Below are positions 1-7,912 of a stretch of DNA of 14,734 nucleotides, one piece after another. The stretch is from JAGLOK01 sp023139005 (GTDB taxonomy: Bacteria > Bacillota > Clostridia > Christensenellales > UMGS416), in the NCBI GenBank assembly GCA_030637745.1, contig DAOWFX010000080.1:1-14734 (forward strand), given 5' to 3'. The position numbers and the translations under genes were made by a program. Position 1 is the stretch's first letter. Every line of letters begins with the position of its first letter. The notes beneath the pieces were generated by a model. The model had not been told where the DNA came from. It made no database searches and saw only the letters and a program-made list of their open reading frames with translations.

Positions 1-1533
1 AAAACATCTTTTATTCCAGGGATAAACCGTATGCAACTTACTATGAAAGGTGTTTCTTATTGGTCATATAAGCTCTATGAAGAGGAGTTACTGGATTCAA
101 TAATTGGCGGTGTGTTTGTACAAAGACCTGTGGATCAGGATGTATCAAACTTATACATCAACATACACAGCGATTATGCATATAAAATAGAAGAATATAT
201 CAATCAAATAATTATCACTTTCCACGAAGTGGACCTTCAAAAACAACAAAAATCTTACTATGCGATACTCAATGCATATGATGAATATGAAAAGGGTGCA
301 TTTGGCAATGAATTTGAAATGAGTCCAACGATATGCACCAATAAAGAGAATATATTATTGTTATCAAAGCCCTACGAAAGCTATGAAAAAGCAAAAGAGT
401 TTACGAAAAACAACAGCGCATTGCTTGACACTGTCGTTCCCGGGAAGAAGTTTTCAATAGTAGAATTGGATAACACAGGACTTCCGAACTTCAGCGAGGA
501 AGCAGGTTTGATAGAGATTGCAAATACGCCTATTGGGATGCGAGATGATGAAGCGTTATCGTTTGTACCACTCATTGTCAATGGTAGATTCTTAGGGTAT
601 GACAATACATATACGACATATACATACGCACAACCTAATGTGATACTGGGTGATCAAGAAGGGGATGTATTCCGCTTTGAATACTTATATCAATCAGACG
701 TAGAAGGTGTTAGCAAAGAAAAAATAATGGAGCAACAGTTTTCATCTATAAACTCTGCACAGTTTTCCCATGATTCAAAGTATGTAGCATTCATAGAGCA
801 AAATGATGTGCTGAGAATGCTTCAAATATTATCATTGGAGGACGGAAGACTCTATATTCCAGCAGAAGATAGCTTTGGCATTGACACAGCATCGTTTGCG
901 TGGGCAGATGATAAAAATGTTCTCTATGCAATTAACGGAGAATTTCAGTCCAAGCAACTGCTCAGCTATGACTTAACTAATCCTGATGATGTGCAGGTCA
1001 AGGGTATATTCGAGCAAGAGTTCAGTGAGAGCATACTGCAGATGAAGGGCAACAAGATATATTATGCAGACAGAGACCCGGAGAGCTTAACCAGTCAAAT
1101 ATGTGTGGTGGACATCGAAACAGGAAATGTTGACAAAATCGCAGATGGATATTCGTTTTTACTATCTCCTGATGGAAGCAAACTGCTTATAAATGATGTG
1201 GAAATGATCAATAGTATGGAAAGCTATCGTTTGCGATACATTGATATCGAGTCAGGAACAGAAACTATCATCCAAATAGGACAAACCATTAGCGACGTGA
1301 CATGGTCAACACATGGTGAGAGAGTCTATTATTCGGTATATAGAGATGCAGGATGGGACAATCCGTACCCCAATGCACTCTACTACTATGATTTAAATAA
1401 GAAGCAATCGGTATATATGATGGACATCGTAAGCAGTGCACTTTATGCATCGCAAAATGATGACGAAGTACTGATGATGTGTATATTTACCTATCAAAAA
1501 CAACCTATACCTATTACCTATATCGTGAAATAA
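1..1533 (+). CDS. Beta-propeller protein, 5'-truncated, possible GerMN-like N-terminal part
   Basis: The reading frame is open from base 1, so the gene almost certainly begins upstream of the window. The first ATG is at 31, but the residues before it (TSFIPGINRMQLTMKG) resemble the end of a GerMN domain (FPGIxxVQxxVDG pattern), which argues that the ATG is internal. A weak AGGGA at 18-22 leaves it possible as a start. The last ~270 residues contain repeated WD40/TolB-like blade motifs (AQFSHDSKYVAFIE, FLLSPDGSKLLIND, VTWSTHGERVYYSV), indicating a beta-propeller. No transmembrane segment is visible in the part present; a signal or lipoprotein peptide would be in the missing 5' end. GerMN plus propeller layouts are known in cell-envelope lipoproteins such as actinobacterial LpqB, but a specific function cannot be assigned. 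The propeller call is fairly good, the GerMN call tentative. Confidence 0.65.
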   Translation, partial: KTSFIPGINRMQLTMKGVSYWSYKLYEEELLDSIIGGVFVQRPVDQDVSNLYINIHSDYAYKIEEYINQIIITFHEVDLQKQQKSYYAILNAYDEYEKGAFGNEFEMSPTICTNKENILLLSKPYESYEKAKEFTKNNSALLDTVVPGKKFSIVELDNTGLPNFSEEAGLIEIANTPIGMRDDEALSFVPLIVNGRFLGYDNTYTTYTYAQPNVILGDQEGDVFRFEYLYQSDVEGVSKEKIMEQQFSSINSAQFSHDSKYVAFIEQNDVLRMLQILSLEDGRLYIPAEDSFGIDTASFAWADDKNVLYAINGEFQSKQLLSYDLTNPDDVQVKGIFEQEFSESILQMKGNKIYYADRDPESLTSQICVVDIETGNVDKIADGYSFLLSPDGSKLLINDVEMINSMESYRLRYIDIESGTETIIQIGQTISDVTWSTHGERVYYSVYRDAGWDNPYPNALYYYDLNKKQSVYMMDIVSSALYASQNDDEVLMMCIFTYQKQPIPITYIVK

Positions 1534-1555
1534 CTTTGAACAATTCGATATTTTC

Positions 1556-1584
1556 TTTTCAAATATTTTTCAGTATGCTATAAT
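1556..1584 (+). promoter_or_regulatory. ctsR operon promoter (sigma-A type, extended -10)
   Basis: A perfect -10 TATAAT lies at 1579-1584 and is preceded by TGC, making an extended -10. A TTTTCA at 1556-1561 matches four of six -35 bases at 17-bp spacing. Transcription would start near 1591, inside the CtsR box, leaving a leader of about 30 nt. The upstream gene has no obvious terminator before this promoter. Confidence 0.75.
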
Positions 1585-1586
1585 AA

Positions 1587-1603
1587 GGTCAAGGATAGTC
1601 AAA
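1587..1603 (+). promoter_or_regulatory. CtsR operator (tandem heptad)
   Basis: GGTCAAG-GAT-AGTCAAA matches the CtsR consensus RGTCAAA-NAN-RGTCAAA at 16 of 17 positions; the only deviation is G for A at the end of the first heptad. It starts 3 nt after the -10 and covers the predicted transcription start, a position suited to repression. It is the expected autoregulatory site of the ctsR-mcsA-mcsB-clpC operon and no second copy was seen here. Confidence 0.85.
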
Positions 1604-1621
1604 GACTTTTAGGAGCGTTAA

Positions 1622-2098
1622 ATGTCAGTATTAAGCGATACAATAGAGGAATTTATTAAAGAGATGATCCCGGAGAATTCCACATCGGTTGACTTGAAGC
1701 GAAATGAGTTGGCACAGTATTTTTCATGTGCCCCTTCGCAGATTAACTATGTGATTAAGACACGCTTTAACTATAACACAGGATATCACACTGAAAGCAA
1801 AAGAGGTGGGGGCGGATATATCCGTGTCTTGAGAGTGAATATCTGTAATCAGGACTATCTAATGACTGTTTTGAATGACACCATTGGTAAGGCAATCAGT
1901 CAAAGAGATTCCCAAGGTATAATCTCTCATATATATGATCAAGAAATCATTACAGAACAAACAGCGCAGGTGATGAACGCAGCAATCATTGATAAGGCGA
2001 TTATGGCACCGATACAACTGAAGGATATTGTACGGGCAAGTATACTGAAATCGATGATTACGACAATACTAACCAAATGCGGAAAGAAGGAACAATAA
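1622..2098 (+). CDS. ctsR: Transcriptional repressor CtsR
   Basis: A 158-residue protein of the usual CtsR length. It represses class III stress genes (clp and its own operon) in Firmicutes. The N-terminal winged helix-turn-helix shows the family signatures KRNELAQYFSCAPSQINYVI (27-46) and, at the wing tip, SKRGGGGYIRV (59-69). The wing arginine, here Arg61, corresponds to the residue reported to be phosphorylated by McsB in bacilli. Residues from about 80 onward form the helical dimerisation and McsB/ClpC-responsive domain. The ATG follows TAGGAG at 1610-1615 with 6-nt spacing. Its stop overlaps the mcsA start by one base (TAATG), so the two are translationally coupled. It is predicted to bind the CtsR box at 1587-1603. 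Confidence 0.96.
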   Translation: MSVLSDTIEEFIKEMIPENSTSVDLKRNELAQYFSCAPSQINYVIKTRFNYNTGYHTESKRGGGGYIRVLRVNICNQDYLMTVLNDTIGKAISQRDSQGIISHIYDQEIITEQTAQVMNAAIIDKAIMAPIQLKDIVRASILKSMITTILTKCGKKEQ

Positions 2099-2586
2099 TG
2101 CATACATGCGAACATTGTGGTAAAAACCACGCGAATATACATATTCGTCAGATAATAAATGAAGAAGAAACAGAACTATATATCTGCTCGAGTTGTGCAG
2201 AAAAAATACAGCAACAGTTCTTGTCATTTTTGAAGGTCAATAACTTCATGACCAATATGATGAAAGAAGTCAAACCAAAGGATACAGGCAAAATCTGTCC
2301 GCAATGCAAGTTTGACATTGAAAAGATACGTAAACTCGGTAAAGTCGGTTGTGCACATTGTTATGAAGTTTTTGAAAAGGAACTCGATCCCATTCTCAAT
2401 AAAATGAGCGCAAGAAATATCATAGCAAGTCAAAAAAGCAAACCACGTATCGATATTGATGCACTACAGATGCAACTCAATGCAGCGGTAAAAGAAGAGA
2501 ACTATGAAAAGGCTGCGGAACTTAGAGATAAAATCACTATGCTCAAAGGAGAGTCGCATGACAATATGGCAAAAAACAGGACCTGA
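2098..2586 (+). CDS. mcsA: McsA, zinc-binding activator of McsB
   Basis: A 162-residue protein. The start at 2098 is preferred over an in-frame ATG at 2077 because GGAAAGAAGG (2081-2090) lies 7 nt upstream and the product then begins MHTCEHCG as in the family. Four CxxC pairs (C4/C7, C30/C33, C67/C70, C85/C88) make two zinc clusters. A UVR motif (about 119-152, with NYEKAAELRDKI) forms the C-terminal helical hairpin. McsA binds and stimulates the arginine kinase McsB and helps control CtsR during heat and redox stress. The stop lies 29 nt inside mcsB, typical of this operon. Confidence 0.95.
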   Translation: MHTCEHCGKNHANIHIRQIINEEETELYICSSCAEKIQQQFLSFLKVNNFMTNMMKEVKPKDTGKICPQCKFDIEKIRKLGKVGCAHCYEVFEKELDPILNKMSARNIIASQKSKPRIDIDALQMQLNAAVKEENYEKAAELRDKITMLKGESHDNMAKNRT

Positions 2587-3586
2587 AAATGATGTCGTAC
2601 TGTCGGTACGGTTGCGTATTGCTCGGAATTTCAGCGATATTGCATTCCCGACCAGTATGAATATCAAAGATTCTGTTGAAGTCAAACAAAGGATATTGAG
2701 TTTGTCACGAGAACTAGAAGAATTTAAGTTCAGATATTATGACTTTGCATCAATTTCAAAGATTGAAATCAAAACATTTATTGAACGACATTTATGTTCA
2801 AAAGAACTGTCCAGAACACAACAGATGAGTGGGCTGCTCTTAAGCACTGATGAAAGCGTCTCTATCATGATGAATGAAGAAGACCACATCAGAGCACAGA
2901 TACTGGCTGTAGGATTGGACTATGAAACAGTACGAATAAAGGCAGACCATATTAAAAAAGCATTTGACCAAGGTGAAAATATTGCATACAAAAAAGAAAT
3001 TGGTTATTTAACTTCTTGCCCAACAAACCTTGGAACAGGAATGCGTGCATCTGCCATGATCAGAATACCAGCTATTATTGTTACAGGTGCATTCAAACAG
3101 ATGGCAAAAAGATTGAGTGATGAAGGATATATCTTGCGAGGAATCTACGGAGAGGGTAGTGCAAGTGTTGGCGGCATTATGCAATTATCAAATTCAAGAG
3201 TAGTCGCAACAAATGAAGATGAAATTATTGCTAAAGTACTAGATGTTTGCATGCAAGTGGTGAAAGAAGAACGTCAGCAAAGAGTAAAAATAACTAAAAA
3301 AAGAAGTATACGTTTAGAAGATAAAATTATGAGATCTTACGGAATACTAAAGCATGCAATGCGTATATCACAAAAGGAAATGGGTATTCTCGTTGGAGAT
3401 ATTTGGCTAGGTAAAGACCTGGGTTTGATTAAAAACCTTGATGACAGTGAGTTCATGCATTTACTGACATCCACACATGATGCAACCTTGCAGATAAACA
3501 AGGGAGAACAAAAAAACAGAGGCATTCTCAATATCATGAGAGCACGATATATACAAGAATATATGAAAGAAAAGGAGTGTATATAA
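2558..3586 (+). CDS. mcsB: Protein-arginine kinase McsB
   Basis: A 342-residue member of the phosphagen (guanido) kinase fold. It phosphorylates arginine side chains on CtsR and misfolded proteins and thus marks them for ClpCP. The start at 2558 follows AAAGGAG (2545-2551) with 6-nt spacing and gives the family N-terminus WQKTGPENDVVLSVRLRIAR; an in-frame ATG at 2504 would add 18 unrelated residues. Conserved active-site features are the loop MNEEDHIR (105-112), LTSCPTNLGTGMRAS (151-165) with the family cysteine, and RGIYGEG (194-200). The C-terminal pArg-sensing motif, RDxxRA in B. subtilis, reads LNIMRA (324-329) here, losing the first Arg and the Asp. Catalysis should be intact, but allosteric activation by pArg may differ. 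It overlaps mcsA by 29 nt and ends immediately before clpC. Confidence 0.95.
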   Translation: MTIWQKTGPENDVVLSVRLRIARNFSDIAFPTSMNIKDSVEVKQRILSLSRELEEFKFRYYDFASISKIEIKTFIERHLCSKELSRTQQMSGLLLSTDESVSIMMNEEDHIRAQILAVGLDYETVRIKADHIKKAFDQGENIAYKKEIGYLTSCPTNLGTGMRASAMIRIPAIIVTGAFKQMAKRLSDEGYILRGIYGEGSASVGGIMQLSNSRVVATNEDEIIAKVLDVCMQVVKEERQQRVKITKKRSIRLEDKIMRSYGILKHAMRISQKEMGILVGDIWLGKDLGLIKNLDDSEFMHLLTSTHDATLQINKGEQKNRGILNIMRARYIQEYMKEKECI

Positions 3587-6004
3587 ATGATTGCAGGAAG
3601 ATTTACACAAAATGCAAGAAATGCATTAAATAATGCGCAACTTGAAGCGCAACAATTAGGACAAAACTATGTAGGTACTGAACATTTATTGCTGGGAATC
3701 ATAGCAGTAGGAGAGAGCGCTGCATCAAATATATTAGTTGAAAAGGGAGTAGCACCCGAAGCTATTCGTGAACACATAGTGCAATTGGTTGGTGAAAGTG
3801 AGTTTGATGAAAACGGAAACTTTGCAATGACACCACGATCAAAGAATGTGATGGAACTAAGTATCCGCGAAGCAAAAGCTTTGAATCACAACTATGTAGG
3901 AACAGAGCATTTATTGCTTGCATTAACCCGTGAACATAGTTCGATAGCATCTAGAATACTATCAGACCTCGGGGTTGACCTGACGGCTTTGAAAGATGAG
4001 CTATTGAATATGCTCAAGAACCAAGAAATGACTAAGGAAAAAGAACAGAAGACACCGAAGATTGATCAATTTTCAAGAGATCTAACAGAGCTTGCCAAAA
4101 GCGGCGAACTTGACCCTGTTATTGGAAGGCAAAAAGAAATCGAGCGTGTGGTGCAGATACTCAGCAGAAGAACAAAAAATAATCCCGTACTTATTGGAGA
4201 GCCGGGTGTGGGAAAGACTGCAGTAGCAGAAGGACTTGCACAAAAAATAGTTGATGGGAGCATTCCTTTTCTTTTAAAGAACAAAAGAGTACTTTCATTG
4301 GATTTGTCCGGTATGCTTGCAGGTGCAAAGTTCAGAGGACAATTTGAAGAGCGCTTGAAAGATGCAATAGAAGAAATTCATAAGAGCAAGAATATCATAC
4401 TATTTATCGATGAATTGCACACCATCATCGGCGCAGGTGCAGCAGAAGGATCAATTGATGCTGCAAACATCCTAAAGCCTGCACTGGCGCGTGGTGAAAT
4501 ACAAGCCATTGGTGCAACTACAATAACAGAGTACAGAAAGCATATAGAAAAAGACACTGCATTGGAGCGGCGCTTTCAACCTGTGATGGTAGGAGAGCCA
4601 ACGCCGGAGGAAACCATACTTATATTAAAAGGCTTACGAGACAAGTATGAAGCGCATCATAAACTGTCTATAACAGATGAGGCGCTAGATGCTGCAGTAA
4701 AACTATCTGATCGCTATATTACCGATCGATTCCTCCCTGACAAGGCGATTGACCTTATGGATGAGGCAGCATCACGTATGCGTATATTGAGCTATGTTGA
4801 GCCACCGAATATGAAAGAGCAAGAAGATGCACTAGAAGAAGTGCACAAACAGAAGCTGGAAGCGGTCACAAACCAGAACTTTGAAAAAGCAGCACAAATG
4901 CGTGATGAAGAGAAGAAACTAGTAGATAAAATTGAAGATATGAAAAAGGCTTGGCAAAAGGTTCAGGACAAAAAGAAGATTGTCGTCGGTGAAAAAGAAA
5001 TCGCAAAAATTTTGTCCGACTGGATGAGTATTCCGGTACAGCAGTTGACACAAGATGAAAGTGAACGCTTGCTGGACTTAGAAAAAGAATTGCATAAACG
5101 TGTTATTGGTCAAGATGAGGCTATCGGTGCTGTTGCGCGCGCCATCAAAAGAGCACGTGCAGGACTCAAAGACCCCAAGCGTCCTATTGGATCATTTATC
5201 TTCCTAGGACCAACAGGCGTTGGTAAAACAGAACTTTGCAAAACTTTAGCAGAAGCAGTATTTGCAGATGAAGATGCATTGATTCGCTTAGATATGTCTG
5301 AATATATGGAGCGACACTCCGTGTCAAAACTAATAGGATCGCCTCCGGGATACGTAGGATACGATGATGCAGGTCAGTTAACTGAAAAAGTACGTAGAAA
5401 GCCCTATAGCGTGATACTCTTTGATGAGATTGAAAAAGCGCATAGTGATGTGTTTAATATTTTACTTCAAATCTTTGAAGATGGAAGACTCACTGACTCA
5501 CAAGGTAGAGCTGTTGACTTTAGAAACACTATTATCATCATGACAAGTAACATCGGGGCTGTTAAGTACGGTAATCAAAAAACTGTAGGCTTTTCAACAG
5601 ACGGCATTGTAGCTGAGAGTGAATACAACAAAATGAAAGACCATATGGTAGAGCAGATGAAGAAAGACTTCCGACCAGAGTTTGTCAATCGTATTGATGA
5701 GATCGTGGTTTTCCATGCACTGGATGAAGCGCATATAGAAGAAATCGTAAAGCTGATGTTGGATCAGGTGAAAGAGCGTATGCTTGAAAAAGATATGGAT
5801 GTAGTCTTTACAGACAACGCCAGAAAATATTTAGTTGAAAACGGATTTGAACCGGAGTATGGTGCAAGACCGCTAAGAAGGTTGATACAACGCATTGTTG
5901 AAGATGGTTTAGCAGAAGCATTGCTTGAGGGTAAAATAAAAACTGGAAATACAGTCACTGTTGACTTAGTGAATGGAAAACTGGAGTTCAAAGCAAAGAA
6001 GTAG
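3587..6004 (+). CDS. clpC: ATP-dependent Clp protease ATPase subunit ClpC
   Basis: An 805-residue Hsp100 unfoldase, normal length for ClpC. It threads substrates into ClpP and recognises pArg-marked proteins through its N-domain. Two Clp-N repeats (about 1-145, each with NYVGTEHLLL) are followed by AAA module 1: Walker A GEPGVGKT (204-211), Walker B FIDE (273-276), and Arg finger region ERRF. The middle domain carries a UVR-like motif (about 415-450, NFEKAAQMRDEE), the binding site for adaptors such as McsB or MecA. AAA module 2 has Walker A GPTGVGKT (541-548), Walker B LFDE (611-614), a VGF loop (667-669) that docks ClpP, and sensor-2 GAR (759-761). The ATG directly follows the mcsB stop, with AAAGGAG at 3571-3577. 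It is the last gene of the CtsR operon; no radA follows. Confidence 0.97.
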   Translation: MIAGRFTQNARNALNNAQLEAQQLGQNYVGTEHLLLGIIAVGESAASNILVEKGVAPEAIREHIVQLVGESEFDENGNFAMTPRSKNVMELSIREAKALNHNYVGTEHLLLALTREHSSIASRILSDLGVDLTALKDELLNMLKNQEMTKEKEQKTPKIDQFSRDLTELAKSGELDPVIGRQKEIERVVQILSRRTKNNPVLIGEPGVGKTAVAEGLAQKIVDGSIPFLLKNKRVLSLDLSGMLAGAKFRGQFEERLKDAIEEIHKSKNIILFIDELHTIIGAGAAEGSIDAANILKPALARGEIQAIGATTITEYRKHIEKDTALERRFQPVMVGEPTPEETILILKGLRDKYEAHHKLSITDEALDAAVKLSDRYITDRFLPDKAIDLMDEAASRMRILSYVEPPNMKEQEDALEEVHKQKLEAVTNQNFEKAAQMRDEEKKLVDKIEDMKKAWQKVQDKKKIVVGEKEIAKILSDWMSIPVQQLTQDESERLLDLEKELHKRVIGQDEAIGAVARAIKRARAGLKDPKRPIGSFIFLGPTGVGKTELCKTLAEAVFADEDALIRLDMSEYMERHSVSKLIGSPPGYVGYDDAGQLTEKVRRKPYSVILFDEIEKAHSDVFNILLQIFEDGRLTDSQGRAVDFRNTIIIMTSNIGAVKYGNQKTVGFSTDGIVAESEYNKMKDHMVEQMKKDFRPEFVNRIDEIVVFHALDEAHIEEIVKLMLDQVKERMLEKDMDVVFTDNARKYLVENGFEPEYGARPLRRLIQRIVEDGLAEALLEGKIKTGNTVTVDLVNGKLEFKAKK

Positions 6005-6021
6005 AGAACTAATTGTACAAT

Positions 6022-6050
6022 AAAAGCGACTGAGATTCTCGGTCGCTTTT
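6022..6050 (+). terminator. Rho-independent terminator after clpC
   Basis: AAAAGCGACTGAG-ATT-CTCGGTCGCTTTT folds into a continuous 13-bp stem (one T-G wobble) with a 3-nt loop. The U-tract is TTTT, part of the stem. It lies 18 nt past the clpC stop and separates the stress operon from rbgA. Confidence 0.85.
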
Positions 6051-6054
6051 GACG

Positions 6055-6083
6055 TTGTGTTATAAATCTATCTATTATATAAT
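6055..6083 (+). promoter_or_regulatory. rbgA promoter, predicted leaderless
   Basis: A perfect TATAAT (6078-6083) has TTGTGT (6055-6060, three of six -35 bases) 17 bp upstream. The -10 ends only 6 nt before the rbgA ATG at 6090, so the expected start point falls on or next to the start codon. No Shine-Dalgarno site is present between. Confidence 0.55.
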
Positions 6084-6089
6084 ACCCAT

Positions 6090-6950
6090 ATGGAAAATAA
6101 TCATAAAATTATACAGTGGTATCCAGGACATATGGCAAAGGCGCGTAGGCAAATGCTGGAAAACATAAATCAAGTGGATGCAGTACTAGAAGTCGTTGAC
6201 TGTAGGATACCGCGCTCTTCATCCAACCCCGACTTTGAAGAGATGTTTCAACATAAAATACGACTCACTGCACTCAATAAAAGTGATATGGCAGACACAA
6301 AAGTCACGCAGCTCTGGGAGAATCACTATAAAAGCATGGGTATCGGTGTAGTCAGCATTAATGCAACCAACAAAGGTCAAAAGAAAAAGCTGCTTGCATT
6401 TCTGAATCATGCATTGAAGGAAAAGATACAAAAGAGCCAAAACAGAGGATACAAAAAATCACTACGTTTGATGGTTGCAGGAATCCCGAATTCGGGTAAA
6501 TCAACCGTTATCAATATGCTAGCACCAAAAGCATCTGCAAAGGCAGGCAATAGACCCGGCGTAACGCGCGGACAGCAGATTATCCGCATCAATGATACTA
6601 TTGAACTAGTAGACACACCCGGTGTGCTGTGGCCCAAATTTGAAGACGACATGGTAGGCTTGCACTTGGCTATGACAGGTGCTATTAAGGATGAGATACT
6701 TGACAAGCATTCATTGGCGCTAATGTTAATTAAAAAAATTACACAACTTTATCCAACTGCATTGGACACACGATACAGTATTGATTTAAAAGACAAAGAT
6801 GCAGAAGAAATCATTGAAGAAATCGCAAGAAAACGAGGATTGCTCATTAGCGGTGGAAGAATAGACATTGAGCGATGCAGCGTGATGCTACTGACGGAAT
6901 TCAGGGCTGCAAAAATGGGTAAGATCTCTTTAGAACGTCCTAATGATTGA
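6090..6950 (+). CDS. rbgA: Ribosome biogenesis GTPase RbgA (YlqF)
   Basis: A 286-residue circularly permuted GTPase needed for late assembly of the 50S subunit in Firmicutes. The G motifs occur in permuted order: G4 NKSD (63-66), G5-like SIN (89-91), G1 GIPNSGKST (131-139), G2-region RPGVT (155-159), G3 DTPG (175-178), followed by the conserved LWPKFEDDMVGL. The N-terminal IIQWYPGHMAKARR (7-20) is the family signature. The ATG at 6090 is the only possible start upstream of it. No ribosome binding site precedes it and the nearest -10 ends 6 nt away, suggesting a leaderless message. The stop overlaps rnhB by 8 nt. Family length and motifs leave little doubt. Confidence 0.95.
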   Translation: MENNHKIIQWYPGHMAKARRQMLENINQVDAVLEVVDCRIPRSSSNPDFEEMFQHKIRLTALNKSDMADTKVTQLWENHYKSMGIGVVSINATNKGQKKKLLAFLNHALKEKIQKSQNRGYKKSLRLMVAGIPNSGKSTVINMLAPKASAKAGNRPGVTRGQQIIRINDTIELVDTPGVLWPKFEDDMVGLHLAMTGAIKDEILDKHSLALMLIKKITQLYPTALDTRYSIDLKDKDAEEIIEEIARKRGLLISGGRIDIERCSVMLLTEFRAAKMGKISLERPND

Positions 6951-7557
6951 TAAACTATTCTATGAAAACAAATACAAGTTGTTAGGATATAGTGCAATCG
7001 CAGGGATGGATGAAGTGGGACGTGGACCGCTTGCGGGACCGGTGGTTGCAGCATGTGTGATACTGAACTTTGATGATATTATTGATGGTATAGATGACTC
7101 CAAGAAAGTATCTGCAAAAAAAAGAGAATCATTACTTGTAGAGATACTTGCACAATCGGTAAGCTATGGTATTGGCATTGTCGATGAAAAGATAATCGAT
7201 GAGATCAATATCCTACAGGCAACCTACCTTGCGATGGAAAAAGCAGTACAGGATATGAAAGTACAACCTGATATCGTACTATGTGATGCAGTGAAGACAC
7301 TCAAAATAGAGCAAGAAGTTGTTGGTATTACAAAGGGAGATTCATTGAGCTACTTGATTGGCGCAGCATCCATCATCGCAAAACAAAAAAGAGACCACAT
7401 GATGATTGAATATGCTATCACATATCCTGAGTATGGCTTTGAACAACACAAAGGATATGGAACAAAACAGCACAGACAAGCATTGCTCACACATGGTCCA
7501 TGCGCGATACACAGAAGATCATTTATCAAGAAAATATGGACAGTAAGCAATGAATAA
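6943..7557 (+). CDS. rnhB: Ribonuclease HII
   Basis: A 204-residue type 2 RNase H. It removes misincorporated ribonucleotides and RNA in RNA-DNA hybrids. The hallmark GMDEVGRGPLAGPVVAA (21-37) supplies acidic residues Asp23 and Glu24; Asp115 (VLCDAVK) and Asp133 (KGDSLSYLIGAASIIAK) complete the metal site. DDSKKVS (51-57) is also conserved. The ATG lies inside the end of rbgA with no clear ribosome binding site, so translation is probably coupled. The stop overlaps the next gene by 8 nt. Gene order rbgA-rnhB is shared with Bacillus subtilis. Confidence 0.96.
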   Translation: MIDKLFYENKYKLLGYSAIAGMDEVGRGPLAGPVVAACVILNFDDIIDGIDDSKKVSAKKRESLLVEILAQSVSYGIGIVDEKIIDEINILQATYLAMEKAVQDMKVQPDIVLCDAVKTLKIEQEVVGITKGDSLSYLIGAASIIAKQKRDHMMIEYAITYPEYGFEQHKGYGTKQHRQALLTHGPCAIHRRSFIKKIWTVSNE

Positions 7558-7894
7558 GCGACAACAAGGCAACGTTGGAGAAGAGATTGCATGCAGATAT
7601 CTACTGGATAATGAATATACAATTATTAAGCGAAACTTTTATACGCGATATGGTGAAATAGATATCATTGCTAAAAATGAAAGCACATTGATATTTGTTG
7701 AAGTAAAGATGCGAAAAGACAGTGCTTTTGGAACAGGTGCTGAAGCAGTAACCCAAAAGAAGATTGAAAAGATACAGACATGCGCACAAATCTACCTACA
7801 GGAAAACGCGTTGCCTGACCAAGATATACGATTTGATGTGATTGAAATCATGGGAACAAAGAAAAAACTCAATCATATCATTGCGGCATTTTAA
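7550..7894 (+). CDS. YraN/UPF0102 family nuclease-like protein
   Basis: A 114-residue protein, normal for the UPF0102 family. Members have a PD-(D/E)xK endonuclease-like fold but mostly unproven function. Visible landmarks are GNVGEEIACRYL (7-18), the acidic pair in YGEID (34-38), and VEVKMR (50-55), giving the putative catalytic set Glu11, Asp38, Glu51 and Lys53, followed by AVTQKKIEKI (66-75). It overlaps rnhB by 8 nt and lacks a strong ribosome binding site, again suggesting coupling. Its regular neighbourhood with rnhB suggests a role in nucleic-acid processing, which is inference. Confidence 0.92.
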   Translation: MNKRQQGNVGEEIACRYLLDNEYTIIKRNFYTRYGEIDIIAKNESTLIFVEVKMRKDSAFGTGAEAVTQKKIEKIQTCAQIYLQENALPDQDIRFDVIEIMGTKKKLNHIIAAF

Positions 7895-7912
7895 TAAAGC
7901 GGAGGAAGACCA

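Noticed and set aside
1534..1621. A terminator for the first gene before ctsR
   Set aside because: The stretch is AT-rich but holds no convincing GC-containing hairpin followed by a T-tract.
2077..2097. Upstream ATG for mcsA, giving a 169-residue product
   Set aside because: The ATG at 2098 has GGAAAGAAGG 7 nt upstream, forms the TAATG junction with ctsR and gives the family N-terminus.
2504..2557. Upstream ATG for mcsB, giving a 360-residue product
   Set aside because: The extra residues are mcsA UVR-coding sequence read in another frame; the ATG at 2558 has AAAGGAG at good spacing and starts the conserved WQKTGPE segment.
6407..7054. Minus-strand open frames of 99 and 101 residues across rbgA and rnhB
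   Set aside because: Both are antisense to confidently identified genes and show no ribosome binding site or family resemblance.
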